A stretch of DNA of 64,000 nt from NCBI GenBank assembly GCA_001465935.1, contig LNKV01000047.1, positions 62,001 to 126,000 on the forward strand, given 5' to 3'. This document shows positions 1 to 12,300 of the stretch, one piece after another (position 1 is the first letter of the stretch; the number at the start of each line of letters is the position of its first letter). Both the position numbers and the translations under genes were made by a program. This DNA comes from Clarireedia homoeocarpa (lineage: Eukaryota; Ascomycota; Leotiomycetes; Helotiales; Rutstroemiaceae). The notes below the pieces were generated by a model. It made no database searches. It saw only the letters and a list, made by a program, of their open reading frames with translations, and had not been told where the DNA came from.

Positions 1-903
1 ATATGACTCCAGGACAGGGAGCCGAGTCGTCGACGTCGATGATGGAAATGTCCTGTACGCCAAAGACTAAGTGAGGTAGGTAACACCAACCGTTGGAGTG
101 TGGGGGATATTATAGACTTTCCACCATTTGCGCAACAAAACTTGTCAAGGTAGAATTGTGTAATAGAATGGATCTGGTCGGCATGGGGTCGTCGGGTTCA
201 TATGTACAACAAGTATATTCGCACTATTTTATATCATTGGTTGAGGTTTAGTAGGAGGTTTACTAGGAGGTTTACTAGGTGCTATATTTTCTTTTGGGGA
301 ACTCTTCAGCGCTCATTTTAACGGGGCCAAGCAGAAGACAGAGATCGTCCCTGGGATGAGGTTAAATGAATGCTAACTAGTTGGGTAGTTGTAGGGATGA
401 CGAATGGTAGATGCGGGAAGAGCTCGACTGGAGATACCTGGCATTGTGTGGCATGGACGGAATAGGGGGAATGGGATGAGATTAGATGGGATGAGATGAT
501 TATGATCCGAGCTTGAGTCGGGAGCTTGATTTGTCCAAAGTAGCTTGCTGTCCGAAAAGTGTTCCTTTTTGCTCGAATCAAGCACTAATTCTAAGCTTTT
601 GGATGTCGGAATCTAGAGCAAAGAGTACAATGCAGTATCTGTATAAATCGTGAATTGATATCCAGTCAAGGCAGCTTGAGTCAGAGAGCGAGCCGGGACT
701 TTCTGGTGATACCTGTAGACACCGCTTCGTATATATTATCAATGACGACGACGCCCTTACCGAGCGTCCACCATGACATGTGAAAAGACCTTCATGCAGC
801 GATGACAGTCAATTGCAGCCGCCAATGAAGGACATACATACTATAGATCCTGTTCCCTTTCCTCATTGACCTGTCAGCATTCCACACTCAATGCCAAGAC
901 AAA

Positions 904-912
904 TTATCAGAT
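904..912 (-). promoter_or_regulatory. Sre/SreA-type GATA iron-repressor site 1
   Basis: The plus strand reads TTATCAGAT, the exact reverse complement of ATCTGATAA, which fits the ATCWGATAA consensus of fungal iron-regulatory GATA factors (SreA/SRE/Urbs1 family). It is the first of three exact sites within 196 bp. Binding is inferred from the motif only. Confidence 0.6.
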
Positions 913-1017
913 CCGTCTTCTCGTCCTTTTTCCAGCTTCCTCCGCATTTATCCGCTGCTTTTCCCGCACAATTGCCGGAAACCCCTTGATATCCCGACAT
1001 CGGCCGCGTCATTCCTG

Positions 1018-1026
1018 TTATCAGAT
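1018..1026 (-). promoter_or_regulatory. Sre/SreA-type GATA iron-repressor site 2
   Basis: The plus strand reads TTATCAGAT, again an exact reverse-complement match to ATCWGATAA, 114 bp from site 1 and in the same orientation. Confidence 0.6.
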
Positions 1027-1090
1027 CCAAAAAATGGTAGGAAGCATCTTTTCACGTTGCAGATTCAGTCGTTGCCAAGAGCGAAAATTT

Positions 1091-1099
1091 TTATCTGAT
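1091..1099 (-). promoter_or_regulatory. Sre/SreA-type GATA iron-repressor site 3
   Basis: The plus strand reads TTATCTGAT, an exact reverse-complement match to ATCWGATAA. A further simple HGATAR core (AGATAA) follows at 1105-1110, so this is a tight cluster of GATA cores. Confidence 0.6.
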
Positions 1100-2130
1100 G
1101 GAAAAGATAATCGTAATCCTGGTCGAAATAGAGATTAGATGCGGATTATATAGTCATGGTGCAGATCTGCTAAGTTATGTTAGGAAAGTGGGAATGAGCC
1201 GTGGACTGAGGGTTCCTGGCTCTTCACCCCTTAGACGGAGAAAAGTAGAGAAAATATGCAGCACACGAGGCGGCTTGGTCGGCGTATTTCGTAATGACGG
1301 AGGATATGATGGAGATAGTGGGGTCACCACGTAAGAGGGATATGTAAAATTGTGGGCGTTTGTATGCACGGGTTGGGTGACTGGGTGTTTGTAAACCCAC
1401 TTGTTTCGAAGTTCGTAGACTGCTCCCGTATGCTGAAGGAAGTCGGATGGGGAAAGACACATCCATATCGTACAGTAGTTCGCTCTTCGGTGAGCCCAAC
1501 TGTGATCGGTCGTACGAGCATCGGTGGAATATGATCATATCTTGCCTAACCCTTAAATGGAGACTAATTAGACATACGATTTCGACATGTATGATTCAAA
1601 TTCCGTCTCCCATTAATCCGGGCAAACTGATATAGAGTTTACTGCTTTTTACATCTTGTAGTTAAGTCGTTGGGATATAGAAATAAGGGTCCATAGTCCT
1701 TGTGTTTGCCTGGTGAACCTTGTAACACTGACTAATATTAAGGACTAGAGGATCAACCGCAATACATGGCGGACGATATTGTTTGCTTTCCACAACGGCT
1801 CGAAGGCGGTTCACTCACGTCACTCTCTGCCCAAGTCTCTATGTCAATAGATGGCTAGTTAGATTAACGAGACGAAGAAGACATAGGTATACAGAGCCTC
1901 TGGGAGTTTCGCAAAACCTTCAACTGCAGGCGCTTCGGGGACCGACAGTCTAGAGCGTTTGTTAAAACCCCCAGAACACGTCCAGTAGTAGGCTTGGTAT
2001 GCTCGCTACTGTGTTTTGTTTTGTCATGTACTTCGTAAGACCTACCCAAATTCTGCGTTAGTCGTGCAACTTGCTCCGTGAACGGTCCGGGAGGTGCGGG
2101 ATGATACGATCTGATTAGATGAAAATTTCA

Positions 2131-2139
2131 ATCTGATAA
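2131..2139 (+). promoter_or_regulatory. Sre/SreA-type GATA iron-repressor site 4
   Basis: The plus strand reads ATCTGATAA, a perfect forward match to ATCWGATAA, about 1.2 kb upstream of the synthetase start codon. It is the closest of the four exact sites to the gene. Confidence 0.6.
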
Positions 2140-2838
2140 GATTGCGAAGAAACTGTCCCACTTTATTTCATCCTTGTTGCATTTCTGGGAGCTCAGGGTT
2201 GGTTGGCAGTGCATTAGGAAGTCCCCGCTGTGGAGGTCTTGCATACAAGTGAGTTGGCTCGAGTTCTTGTTCTTGTAACCGCATCCGAGCCATTAGGAGT
2301 AAGGTGCCACGGGTGCCAGTGAGTAATGCTGGGTAATAATGTGATGAGAAAATTTTCTTTCATCAATCAAGAGCAACTGCAACTGCATTCGTAGTAGGAC
2401 TATCACCAGTCAGATACGAACGAGGACTTGCGAAACGGATATGGTCCACGATGGTCGAACATTTCTGTCAATTTTCTAAGGTTTTCAGGGAGAGATTACG
2501 TTGTGCAGATAGAAAAGAGGGAGCCGTGAAGGCAAGCGAGCAAGCACGGTTCTTTCGCTTGTGGCGCTTGTGGCACGCCGCATTAGAATCTGGAAACACA
2601 GAATTTCTACTTCCGTATCAATGACACTATCACTTCTCCTCCGTTCATTCATCCATATGCGCAAGGCGGAAGATCTGGAATCGCCTGCATGTAGCACTTC
2701 TCGCATCCGACTCTGTCTCTCTCATCTCCAAACACCCTATATACAGATTTCAGGATTTGAGCCATGGATCCCAACTGCATCCATCGCCCTCAGTCGCGCT
2801 CATTCATTTGTATCATGGAATAGCCACACTCACTACAC

Positions 2839-2886
2839 GCATCACCATCACCATCACCATAGCCACAGCCATAGCCATAGCCATAG
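2839..2886. repeat. Hexanucleotide repeat (CCATCA/CCATAG)
   Basis: About eight near-perfect 6-bp units run from CATCAC-type copies into CATAGC-type copies. In one frame they read as alternating His/Ser codons, but the enclosing frame has no other sign of being coding. Confidence 0.8.
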
Positions 2887-2970
2887 AACACCCGCCCCTC
2901 TTGCGCCTATCCACTTTTGAACTTGATCTCCGCTCGTGACAAGGCAGGTGCGAGTTAGGATGTAGAAGCC

Positions 2971-2980
2971 ATTGGCCAAT
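2971..2980. promoter_or_regulatory. ATTGGCCAAT palindrome (paired CCAAT boxes)
   Basis: A perfect 10-bp palindrome places one CCAAT box on each strand, about 370 bp upstream of the synthetase start. The CCAAT-binding complex with HapX is the known iron-starvation partner of SreA. I did not see a convincing HapX half-site at the expected spacing, so a HapX role is only a possibility. Confidence 0.35.
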
Positions 2981-3319
2981 CCTACCATTTGTGCTTCATT
3001 CACGTCCATATTATCCTGCCATACGCACCTGAACCGAAAGTTTTTTCTTTTGCTTTACCATGACTAATAATCTTTGTCACTAACAATAGCTAATCATCTT
3101 CCACCCACCACAGCAGCACGATAGTCATAGGTACAGCTACTTACCTACATTCCGTCAACGCACGTGAATATTAAAAAGCAGTTCGCAAGATATACGATAC
3201 TCTCTAACAAAGGCGACGAGAAGATGAACTGTCGTTGAACTCCTCCGGTCTATCAACGCCCTCTTCACAGCAAAAATATTAGCGTCTTGTTTACTCTACA
3301 CCTACCTCGAATCTGGAGT

Positions 3320-3373
3320 ATGAGCATTGCCAATCGATACTATCCATCATGGATGAGAAACTTTCTAGACTGA
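3320..3373 (+). promoter_or_regulatory. Overlapping upstream ORF at the synthetase start
   Basis: An ATG with A at -3 lies 29 nt before the synthetase ATG. It opens a 17-codon reading frame in a different frame that ends at the TGA at 3371-3373, so it overlaps the start of the main coding region by 25 nt. If transcription begins upstream of 3320, ribosomes that use this ATG would bypass the main start. Translation has not been shown. Confidence 0.4.
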
Positions 3374-6300
3374 ACGACCCGCCAAGAGTATTGGCTGGAC
3401 CACAGCTGCTGCATCATCTAATTCGATGGAATGTGCATCCGGACGCATGTGCACTCGATTTCACCATTCACAACAGACGAGAAACGTATCGTTATCGAGA
3501 TATACAAGCTTGTGTCGCGGCGCTTGTTGCACGAATCCGGTCAGCGCTTGGACCGACGAGATCGTGCAGACAGCACCAGCCTGTTGTTCCGATATTACTG
3601 CCACAGTCACCTGCGCTCTATATTTCCGAACTCGCCATACTGCACTCTGGTGGTGCCTTTTGTCCTATCAACCTCGATGCGCCAAAAGATAGAATAAAGT
3701 TTGTAGTAGGTGATGTTTCTGCCGATATCATCATCACTACAGCAGAATTCCAACATGTCGTATCGTGGGAAGATGGGCCTGAGGTCGTCGTTGTCGACGA
3801 ATTCCCCTCCATTCCAGTACAGACGGAGAAATACGTCCCATCACGTGAGACTACCTCCAATGACCTTGCATATGTCATGTATACCTCTGGGTCGAGCGGC
3901 ACTCCAAAGGGTGTTGCAGTCAGCCACTTGGCTGTCTCGCAATCTTTATTAGCACATGAAACTATTGTTCCATCTTTCAGTCGATTTCTACAATTCGCTG
4001 CACCATCCTTTGATGTTTCAGTGTTTGAGATTTTCTTCCCATTTATCAGAGGTTGTACCCTGGTTGGATGTGATCGCAGTCAGCTGCTTAATGACCTTCA
4101 GGGCATGATCAACAAACTAAATATAGATGCAGCTGAGCTTACCCCGACAGTCGTTGGCGCGCTTCTGCAGAAAAGATCCAATGTTCCTGGCTTGAGGCTC
4201 TTAATGACGATTGGCGAAATGCTGACAAGACCCATTGTGGAGGAGTTTGGGGAATCTGAAACGCGTGACAGCATACTTTATGGAATGTATGGGCCAACAG
4301 AAGCAGCAATACACTGTACAGCTTATCCGAAGATGCAAGCTAAGACGAAGTACAACAACATCGGCGTTCCATTTGAAACTGTGTCCGCACTCATCGCCGA
4401 AGCTAGCCCTACTTCAGGAAAAGAAGACAAGATTACATTACTTCCACGTGGTGAGCTTGGAGAGCTAGTTCTTGGAGGCCCACAACTTGCACAGGGCTAC
4501 CTCAATCGAGAGGAGCAGAACAGAGCGGCATTTATAAATGTGGGTGGTAAGAAGTACTATAGAACTGGTGATAAGGCACGGATACTCACTGATGGGAGCA
4601 TTGAAATTCATGGTCGCATGAGTGCTGGACAAGTCAAATTGAGAGGTCAAAGGGTTGAACTTGGCGAGATAGAAGATGCCGTGTACAAACACTCAGGGAT
4701 CAAGACAGTAGCAGCTGTAGTTCTTGGCACTGTTCTTGTGGCATTTGCTCTCGTTGACGATAACAGAATCCAGCCAGAGGAAGTGCTGCATACCTGCTCT
4801 CAATGGTTACCTAATTTCATGGTTCCCAGTGAGGTTGTACTCCTTCACCAGTTTCCTTACTTACCGTCTGGCAAAGTGGATAAGCGGAAGCTAGAATTCG
4901 ATTATCAGCAGAAAAGAGAACTTACGGATGACACAGCTGGATCCACATTGGTTGAGGCTCGAGTAAGAGAGGTTTTGGAAGAGGTGATAGGACCCTTTCC
5001 ATCAAGTATGCGACTTGCCGCTGCAGGTGTTGACTCCTTGGCTGCAATCAAGGTCGCTGGTGGCCTTCGATCTCGAGGTTTTGTGATAACTACCCATGCA
5101 GTATTGCAAGCAGAGACACTTAACGCTCTGGTGCAGATTTGTGAAATATCTACCATTCAAACACCTTCCACAACAATCAATACTCCAATCACAGACGAAG
5201 AGTCATACGCCGCGGTTCAGGAAGAAGATACTGAAATTGAGATTACCTTACCATGTACGCCGGTCCAAAATGCAATGCTAGGAGAGACTGCATTAAATCG
5301 ACGAGCATATCGAAACTGGGTAGAGGTAGAATTACCTGGAATACTTGATCTCGGCCTCATTAGGAGAACATTACACAACCTTGCTATGCATAACCCGATT
5401 CTCAGGACTGGATTTTCTGAATTATCCGAATCTGATGGCTATGGCCAAAAGGTTTGGAAGGCTTTTCCAGACTCCAACATTGAGGAAGTCAAAGCTTTTA
5501 CATACGAATTTGATGGTGCAAAGGATATTTCACTAGATCATCCAGTTCGCTGGGAGATTCTTCCCGGAGACCCGGGAAGTAAGCTCTTGTTACACATTCA
5601 TCATGCTCTTTACGATGCATGGTCATTGGAACTCATCCTGGACGATCTTGAAATGTTACTTAGAAGCGAATCACCACCTCATCGTCCATCATTCGCCGAA
5701 GTTGTATATGGTTATATCGATGGCCCGCTTTCCGTTGACACTTGGGCATCGAAAGATTATTGGAAAGATCATTTAGCGGGTCTTGAATTGAGGCACATGC
5801 CAAATTTTAACGTCACCAAGACCCATGGTACAGGATTGGCTGTAGCAACCCACTTAACTCAGCTTGATACTTCCAAAATCGAGACTGCTGCCAAACATCT
5901 ATCCGTAAGCCCTCAAGCGGTATTTCAAACTGCTTACTCTCTTGTCTTAAGTTCTTATTTGGGATCATCGGATATTTGCTTCGGTACTGTCTTTTCAGGT
6001 AGAACACTGCCTATTCCAGGTATCGAGAACATCGTGGGACCGTGTCTCACAACGTTACCGATTCGTGTTGATATCGCAACAATGTCCACGCTTCAACATC
6101 TAGTAGAAGACTTGAATCATACAACAAGGAAGCACCTTGGGTACAGCACCACCCCGCTACGTGAAATTCAGTCTGCGAACGGCTTTGAGCCCCGCCAACC
6201 ACTTTTTGATACGCTTCTGATTTGGCAGCAAACGCTCCACAGCTTTGATCATACCAGAAAACATGCTGTGCTTGTTGATCAAGTAGACCACCTTGAGTTC

Positions 6301-9300
6301 AACTTAACTTTGGAGATTACTCCTACGCAGAGCAGCATCTACCTCAAAGCCAACTACGAAAAATCCATCTTTTCATCCACACAGATCGAGCTTCTGCTGA
6401 GTCAAGTGGAACAAGTCGCAAAGGTCATCATCGAAAATCCAACCGAACTTCCGGGCCATGTCTTCAATGGGCTTCACCCTGGCATTCTTTCCATCGAAAA
6501 TGCCACTCCGAATACAGCCCTAGGATCAGAAACTTTGTCTTCACCTATAGAAAGAATTGCTCGTGAGAAACCTGAACGCCCGGCAATTGCCTTCGCCGAA
6601 TCGATCGGTTCCGAAGCTTCGAATATTCAATACATGACTTATGGCTCGCTAAATTGCCGTGCTAATCAATTTAGTCACTACATGGCCAAAAATCATGTTC
6701 TTCCGAACGAAATAGTGTGCATCTGTCTAGAGAAGAGTCCTGATTTTTATGCCGCTGTCCTAGCAACTACCAAATTAGGTGCAGGCTATTTACCAGTGAC
6801 CCCAGATGTGCCAAAAGAGCGATTACGCCATATCTTACATGAAGCAAACGTCAAATTATTGATAGGAAACTCCAGTTCTGCGTCTCTGTTGCAGGACTTC
6901 ACGGGCGTGAAAAAGCTCTGCTTAGATGAGATCGACTGGACATCTTTTTCGATCGAAAACCTACCGTCAGCCTTCAACCCAGACTATCTATCGTACTGTG
7001 TTTTTACTTCAGGCAGTACTGGTACACCAAAAGGTGTTATGGTCACGCAAGGTAACCTTGTCAGTAACTTGGATGTACTAGTCGATCTTTATCCGGCATC
7101 GAAAGACGCTCGTCTTCTCCAAGCATGCTCTCAGGTGTTCGATGTTTCTGTTTTCGAAATCTTTTTCACTTGGCGGATTGGTGGTTGTCTATGCTCTGCA
7201 ACGAAAGACGTCCTGTTTCGGGACATTGAAAATGCTATTCGAGTTCTCGATGTAACCCACTTGAGCTTGACACCTACTGTTGCTGCGCTCATCAATCCTC
7301 AAAATGTGCCCAAAGTCGAATTCTTGGTTACTGCTGGAGAAGCAGTTACGCAAAAGGTCTTCAATATGTGGGTGGGTCATGGACTCTTTCAAGGCTATGG
7401 GCCGAGTGAAACTACAAACATTTGCACTGTCAAATCTGATGTATCGCAAGATGATTATATCAATAACATTGGACATGCTTTTCGGAATACTTCAACATTC
7501 GTGCTCGCTCGGACCCCGGACTTTTCACTTGTCCCAAGAGGTGGCGAAGGAGAATTCTGCTTTGGTGGTTCGCAGGTCTTTAGAGGATACATTGATCGAG
7601 CGCAAGACGAGGGAAGGATCATTAATCACCCCGAATTTGGACGTTTATATCGAAGCGGCGACTTCGGTAGGTTGATGTCTGATGGCTCTCTTGTTTTCAC
7701 AGGAAGAAAAGATGATCAAGTAAAGATACGAGGTCAGCGCGTTGAGCTTGGGGAAATCAGCAGCATTCTCCTCTCGTTGCCGCATGTTCTCGATTGTATA
7801 GCAATGGTGATCACAGGCGAAGAGATTTCACAGCGCCTGGTATGCTTTTGGGCCCCCGCTTCCAATGATTCAGAAGATTCCGATCTCAATGCACTTGCTA
7901 CGGACCGAGAAATCCTCCAAAGCCTCTACAAGGAACTCCAGTCTAGACTACCTCATTACATGGTACCGTCTGCTCTCATACCAGTTTCCCAACTCCCATC
8001 AACACCTCAAGGCAAAATTGACAAGCGACGGTTGATAAAATTATACAAAAGCCTCGAATTGAGTTACTTGAATAAGACCTCAATGGAGTCGAGGTCTGCT
8101 CTAGATCACATATGGACAGAACTTGAGCTTGAAATACGCGGTGTCCTAGCCAAGCTCGCAAGTTGCCCTGTTGACGATATCAATCCAGACACGTCATTTT
8201 TCAGTCTCGGCATTGATTCGATATCAGCGGTAAAGTTCTCAAGATATCTTCGTGAGACAACTGGCCTACAAGTTGAGATCTCCGATGTTCTCAAGCACCC
8301 ATCTGTGATGAGATTAGCGCAGAGAATTTCAGCATTCCAGGAGATGGAAAGTCCAGTCCAATCCGGGACTAAAGATTTATTCAATTTCGATTCAAACTTC
8401 GTGGAATCAACTATCGATGAATTTACCAAAATGGAAATTGTAGTTGAGACTATCACACCCTGTACTCCGCTTCAAGAAGCCATGCTTTCAGCAACAGAAT
8501 CGACATCGCAGAGCGCCTACAGCAACCATGTAGTTCTCGATCTTTCTGGTGATGTACAAAAGCTTTGTGGTTACTGGCAAGAAATGGTCAAAAGACATGA
8601 AATTCTTCGCACATGTTTTATTGGAACAGATATGCCCCAGTTCGCTTACGTTCAGGTTGTGCTGAAGAACTTTCGGATAGATTTCGGCTCACTAGATGCA
8701 GACACAACAGAGGATGCTATTCATCAGGTACAGATGCGACATGCACAAAGTCAATATGTACCTCCTTATACAATCGATATTCTTCATTCGACGGACCAGA
8801 TACGAATGTTGATATCAATGCATCATGCTCTATACGATGGAGTTGCACTGGCTGTGCTTTATGAGGAAGTGGAGAAATTGTATCACCAATCTCAATTACC
8901 CCCAAGTGTATCTTTCGCTCCATTCTTACGGTACATGATGGCTGTTGATTCCAATGCCTCTGATAAATTCTGGCAAGAATGTATAAGGGGATACCGCCCA
9001 GTCACTCTGGAAACTAGCTCGGAGGGAAATGCCTTCTCGCGGAAAACTGGCTCACGAATCCAAAACCTGCGCGCCAGAGTCCCGCTTAACCACGTTGAGA
9101 AATATGCCAGGAGGAATAACACCACGCTTCTTGCTCTATTTCATGTCATCTGGACTAAAATACTATCTGAGTTGTTCTCTAGTACTGATGTTTGCTTCGG
9201 CAACGTTGTCAGTGGCCGCACCGTACCCGTGGATGGTATTGAGCGGTTGGTCGCGCCCTGTTTCAATACCATTCCAACGAGAGTCAAAGACACCCACAAG

Positions 9301-12300
9301 CTTACTTACCTCGAGGCATTTCGAAAACTACAGTCGTTCAACGCAAATTCTCTGCCATTTCAGTTAACGCCGCTACGACGACTCCAAGCCAAATTCAGCC
9401 CCGACGGCTCACGCTTATTTGATACCATTTTCATTTTGCAACAACCACCAAAAGACTTAGACTCATCTATTTGGTCCATCGTAGAAGATGTTGGCGCTAT
9501 GGATTTCCCTCTTGTTTGTGAGGTTGTACCAAGACCCAGCGATGATACCCTTGATATTATTCTTCATTCACATTTTTCACATTTTTCCGAAGAAGGTGCA
9601 GATAAGATTCTGCAAGACTTCGATAGCAATCTTCAAGCTGCATTGGAGAATCCGAGACAACCGATTTTGAGCTCATCTGTGAGAGATATTATCATTTCTA
9701 GATCCGAAGAGCGAGCATACCGACTCTCATATAACGCTAAACCCGCAGCTCAAGACTCCAGAATGAATTCAACAGAGTTAGAGGTTCGAGATATCATCTC
9801 GGAATTCACAGATGTGTCTCCAGACATGATCACAAGAGATGCAAGCATATTCAGGCTGGGTCTTGACAGCATCAGTGCTGTTCAAGTCGCTTCTCGTCTT
9901 AGAGCCCAGGGTTACCAAATTCTTGCTAGCGATATTCTACAACGTTCCACTATTTCGCGAATTGCGGACTTTATATCTGTCGAGGCAAGTGATAAGACTG
10001 AAGAAGTAGGGCAATTTGATTTTGCCTCGTTTGACATTAAGTTCCGCGACATGGTTTGTTCGAAGTACGAAATCCCTCTAACTGATGTCGAATGTGTTAA
10101 ACCTTGTACCGCTGTGCAAGCAGGTATGATTGCGCAGAGCTTACATTCTGGAGGGCATGAATACATTAACAGCATGTCGTTAGAGCTGTCATTAGGGCAC
10201 TCCTTGGAGAAAATCAAGCAGACCTGGATTGAAGTTTGCACAGCTCATGAAATGCTGAGGACCAGATTCTTACAAACTGATGATTCTGTTCATCCGTTTG
10301 TTATGATCACATACACCACCCAATCTTTCACCTTTCCATGGTACGAAGGACAGGAAGGTGTTTTGTTAGAAAATGTTGATCACATAAGAACTCCATGGAG
10401 CCTGATGATCTCAGAGAGCGGTGGTCGAACCCTTCTTCAGTTGAAGGCACATCATGCTCTCTATGACGCCCGGTCGATGCAGATGATATTCGCTGACTTT
10501 GCTGCCGCGTACGAATCAGGAATTATTACAGCACGACCAAGTATTGACCTACTTTTGGGATCGATCCTAGAAGCTTCAGTGGCAAACCAAGAAGAAAAGA
10601 GATCATTTTGGGGACAGCACGAGAACAGAATCGTCGTCAACAAATTTCCTGACTTAACACCTCTAAGAGTAGTAGAACTGAATCACTCAGTTCTAGAATT
10701 CAAATCCGCTATGCCCATGGTAAAATTGGAGAACACATGTCGCAATCTCGGTATTACTGTGCAAGCTGCAGGACAAGCCACTTGGGCACGATTGTTGATG
10801 GCCTACACTGGAGAAAATGTCACAACCTTCGGCATAACTTTTTCTGGAAGATCAGTATGTGACCAGGCAGACTTCATTGCATTTCCAAGTATCGTAACAT
10901 TACCGGTAAATTGTGATATCACTGGCAGTAATGAGGAATTGTTATCGAGGACTATGGCTGGCAACGCTGAACTTCACAAGCACATGTTCACACCCCTTAC
11001 ATCTATTCAGAAGTGGGCAGGATATCCTGAAGGGAAAATATTTGATACGCTTTTCGCCTACCAAAAACTACCCGACAAAGACAATGCACCAAGCCCGCCC
11101 TGGAAGGTGGTCGCAGAGAAAGCAACAGTGGATTATGTCGTGTCATTAGAAATGCAGCCTACTATTGATGGCGCATTGACACTTCGACTAACCTTCAGGG
11201 AGGATGTCGTTCCTCAGCGCCATGCTGAATTTATTCTAAGACAGTTTGACATCTTGCTTATGGACACGCTCCAATATCCTACACATCCATGCGATGTAGC
11301 TCCAGAGACTGTGGCAGATCTACTCTCCATCACACCTGCTCAAGAGCCCTTCTTGCCGGATTCAATCACTCTCCTTCATCAGTATGTTGAGAGGGGTGCC
11401 AAATTGTGGCCCAATAAGCCTGCATTAGAATTTGCAACATGTCTCGAGAAGGGCAACTTCAAGAGCCAAAAATGGACTTACGAACAACTGGATGGTGAAG
11501 CGAATAAGATTGCTTCGCTGGTTCATAACCGAGGAGCCGCTCCAGGAGATATTATTGCAATCTGTTTCGACAAATGTCCCGAAGCTTCCTTCGCCATTAT
11601 CGGTATCATGAAATTGGGATGTGCTTACGTGGCGCTTGATCCTAACGCTCCAGCTGACCGTTTGAATTTCATCATTGAAGATTCGTCCGCAAAGATGGTC
11701 ATTACTGCCGGTCGGCCTGCACAGAACCTTCAATACTGCAAGGTCAATGAAGTTATAGATTTGAGTGACTCGGCAGTGCTTCACAATTGCATAGCTAAGC
11801 CTGTAAAACTGTCAAGGAACATTTCGCCTTCAGATATTTCTTACTGCCTTTACACGTCTGGTACAACTGGTACACCCAAGGGATGTCTCCTCACGCATGA
11901 GAATGCCGTACAAGCGATGCTGGCATTTCAAAGGCTCTTCGCCGGTCATTGGACGGAAGATTCAAAGTGGTTACAATTTGCTTCTTTCCATTTCGATGTC
12001 AGTGTTCTGGAACAATTCTGGAGTTGGAGTGTTGGAATATGTGTCGCTTCAGCACCGCGCGATCTGATTTTCGAGGATATCCCAGGAGCTATTCAACAAC
12101 TTGGAATAACACATATCGATTTGACCCCCAGTCTTGCGCGTCTTCTACATCCGGATGATGTCCCAACTTTGTGGAAAGGTGTATTTATCACTGGAGGGGA
12201 ACAACTCAAGCAAGAAATCTTGGATGTCTGGGGTGAGAAGGGCTGTATCTATAATGGTTATGGGCCTACTGAAGCTACTATTGGAGTTACTATGTATCCG

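Larger units (their letters stand above)
1..3348. other. Long intergenic/upstream region of the siderophore synthetase
   Basis: No open frame here shows a recognisable domain or a convincing splice pattern; all are short and overlap on opposite strands. The region holds four exact copies of the fungal iron-repressor motif ATCWGATAA (904-1099 and 2131), an ATTGGCCAAT palindrome at 2971 and a His-codon-like hexamer repeat at 2839. It is probably the NPS2 promoter and leader. The left half may instead be the promoter of a divergent gene that lies outside the window; that is inference. Confidence 0.6.

Noticed and set aside
1175..1538. Overlapping minus-strand frames of 60-104 codons in the synthetase upstream region
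   Set aside because: They overlap each other in different frames and also overlap plus-strand frames; no motif or splice structure supports any of them.
2561..2939. Histidine-rich small protein over the CCATCA/CCATAG repeat
   Set aside because: The His/Ser run is a by-product of a hexanucleotide repeat; the frame has no domain, no start support and no conservation evidence.
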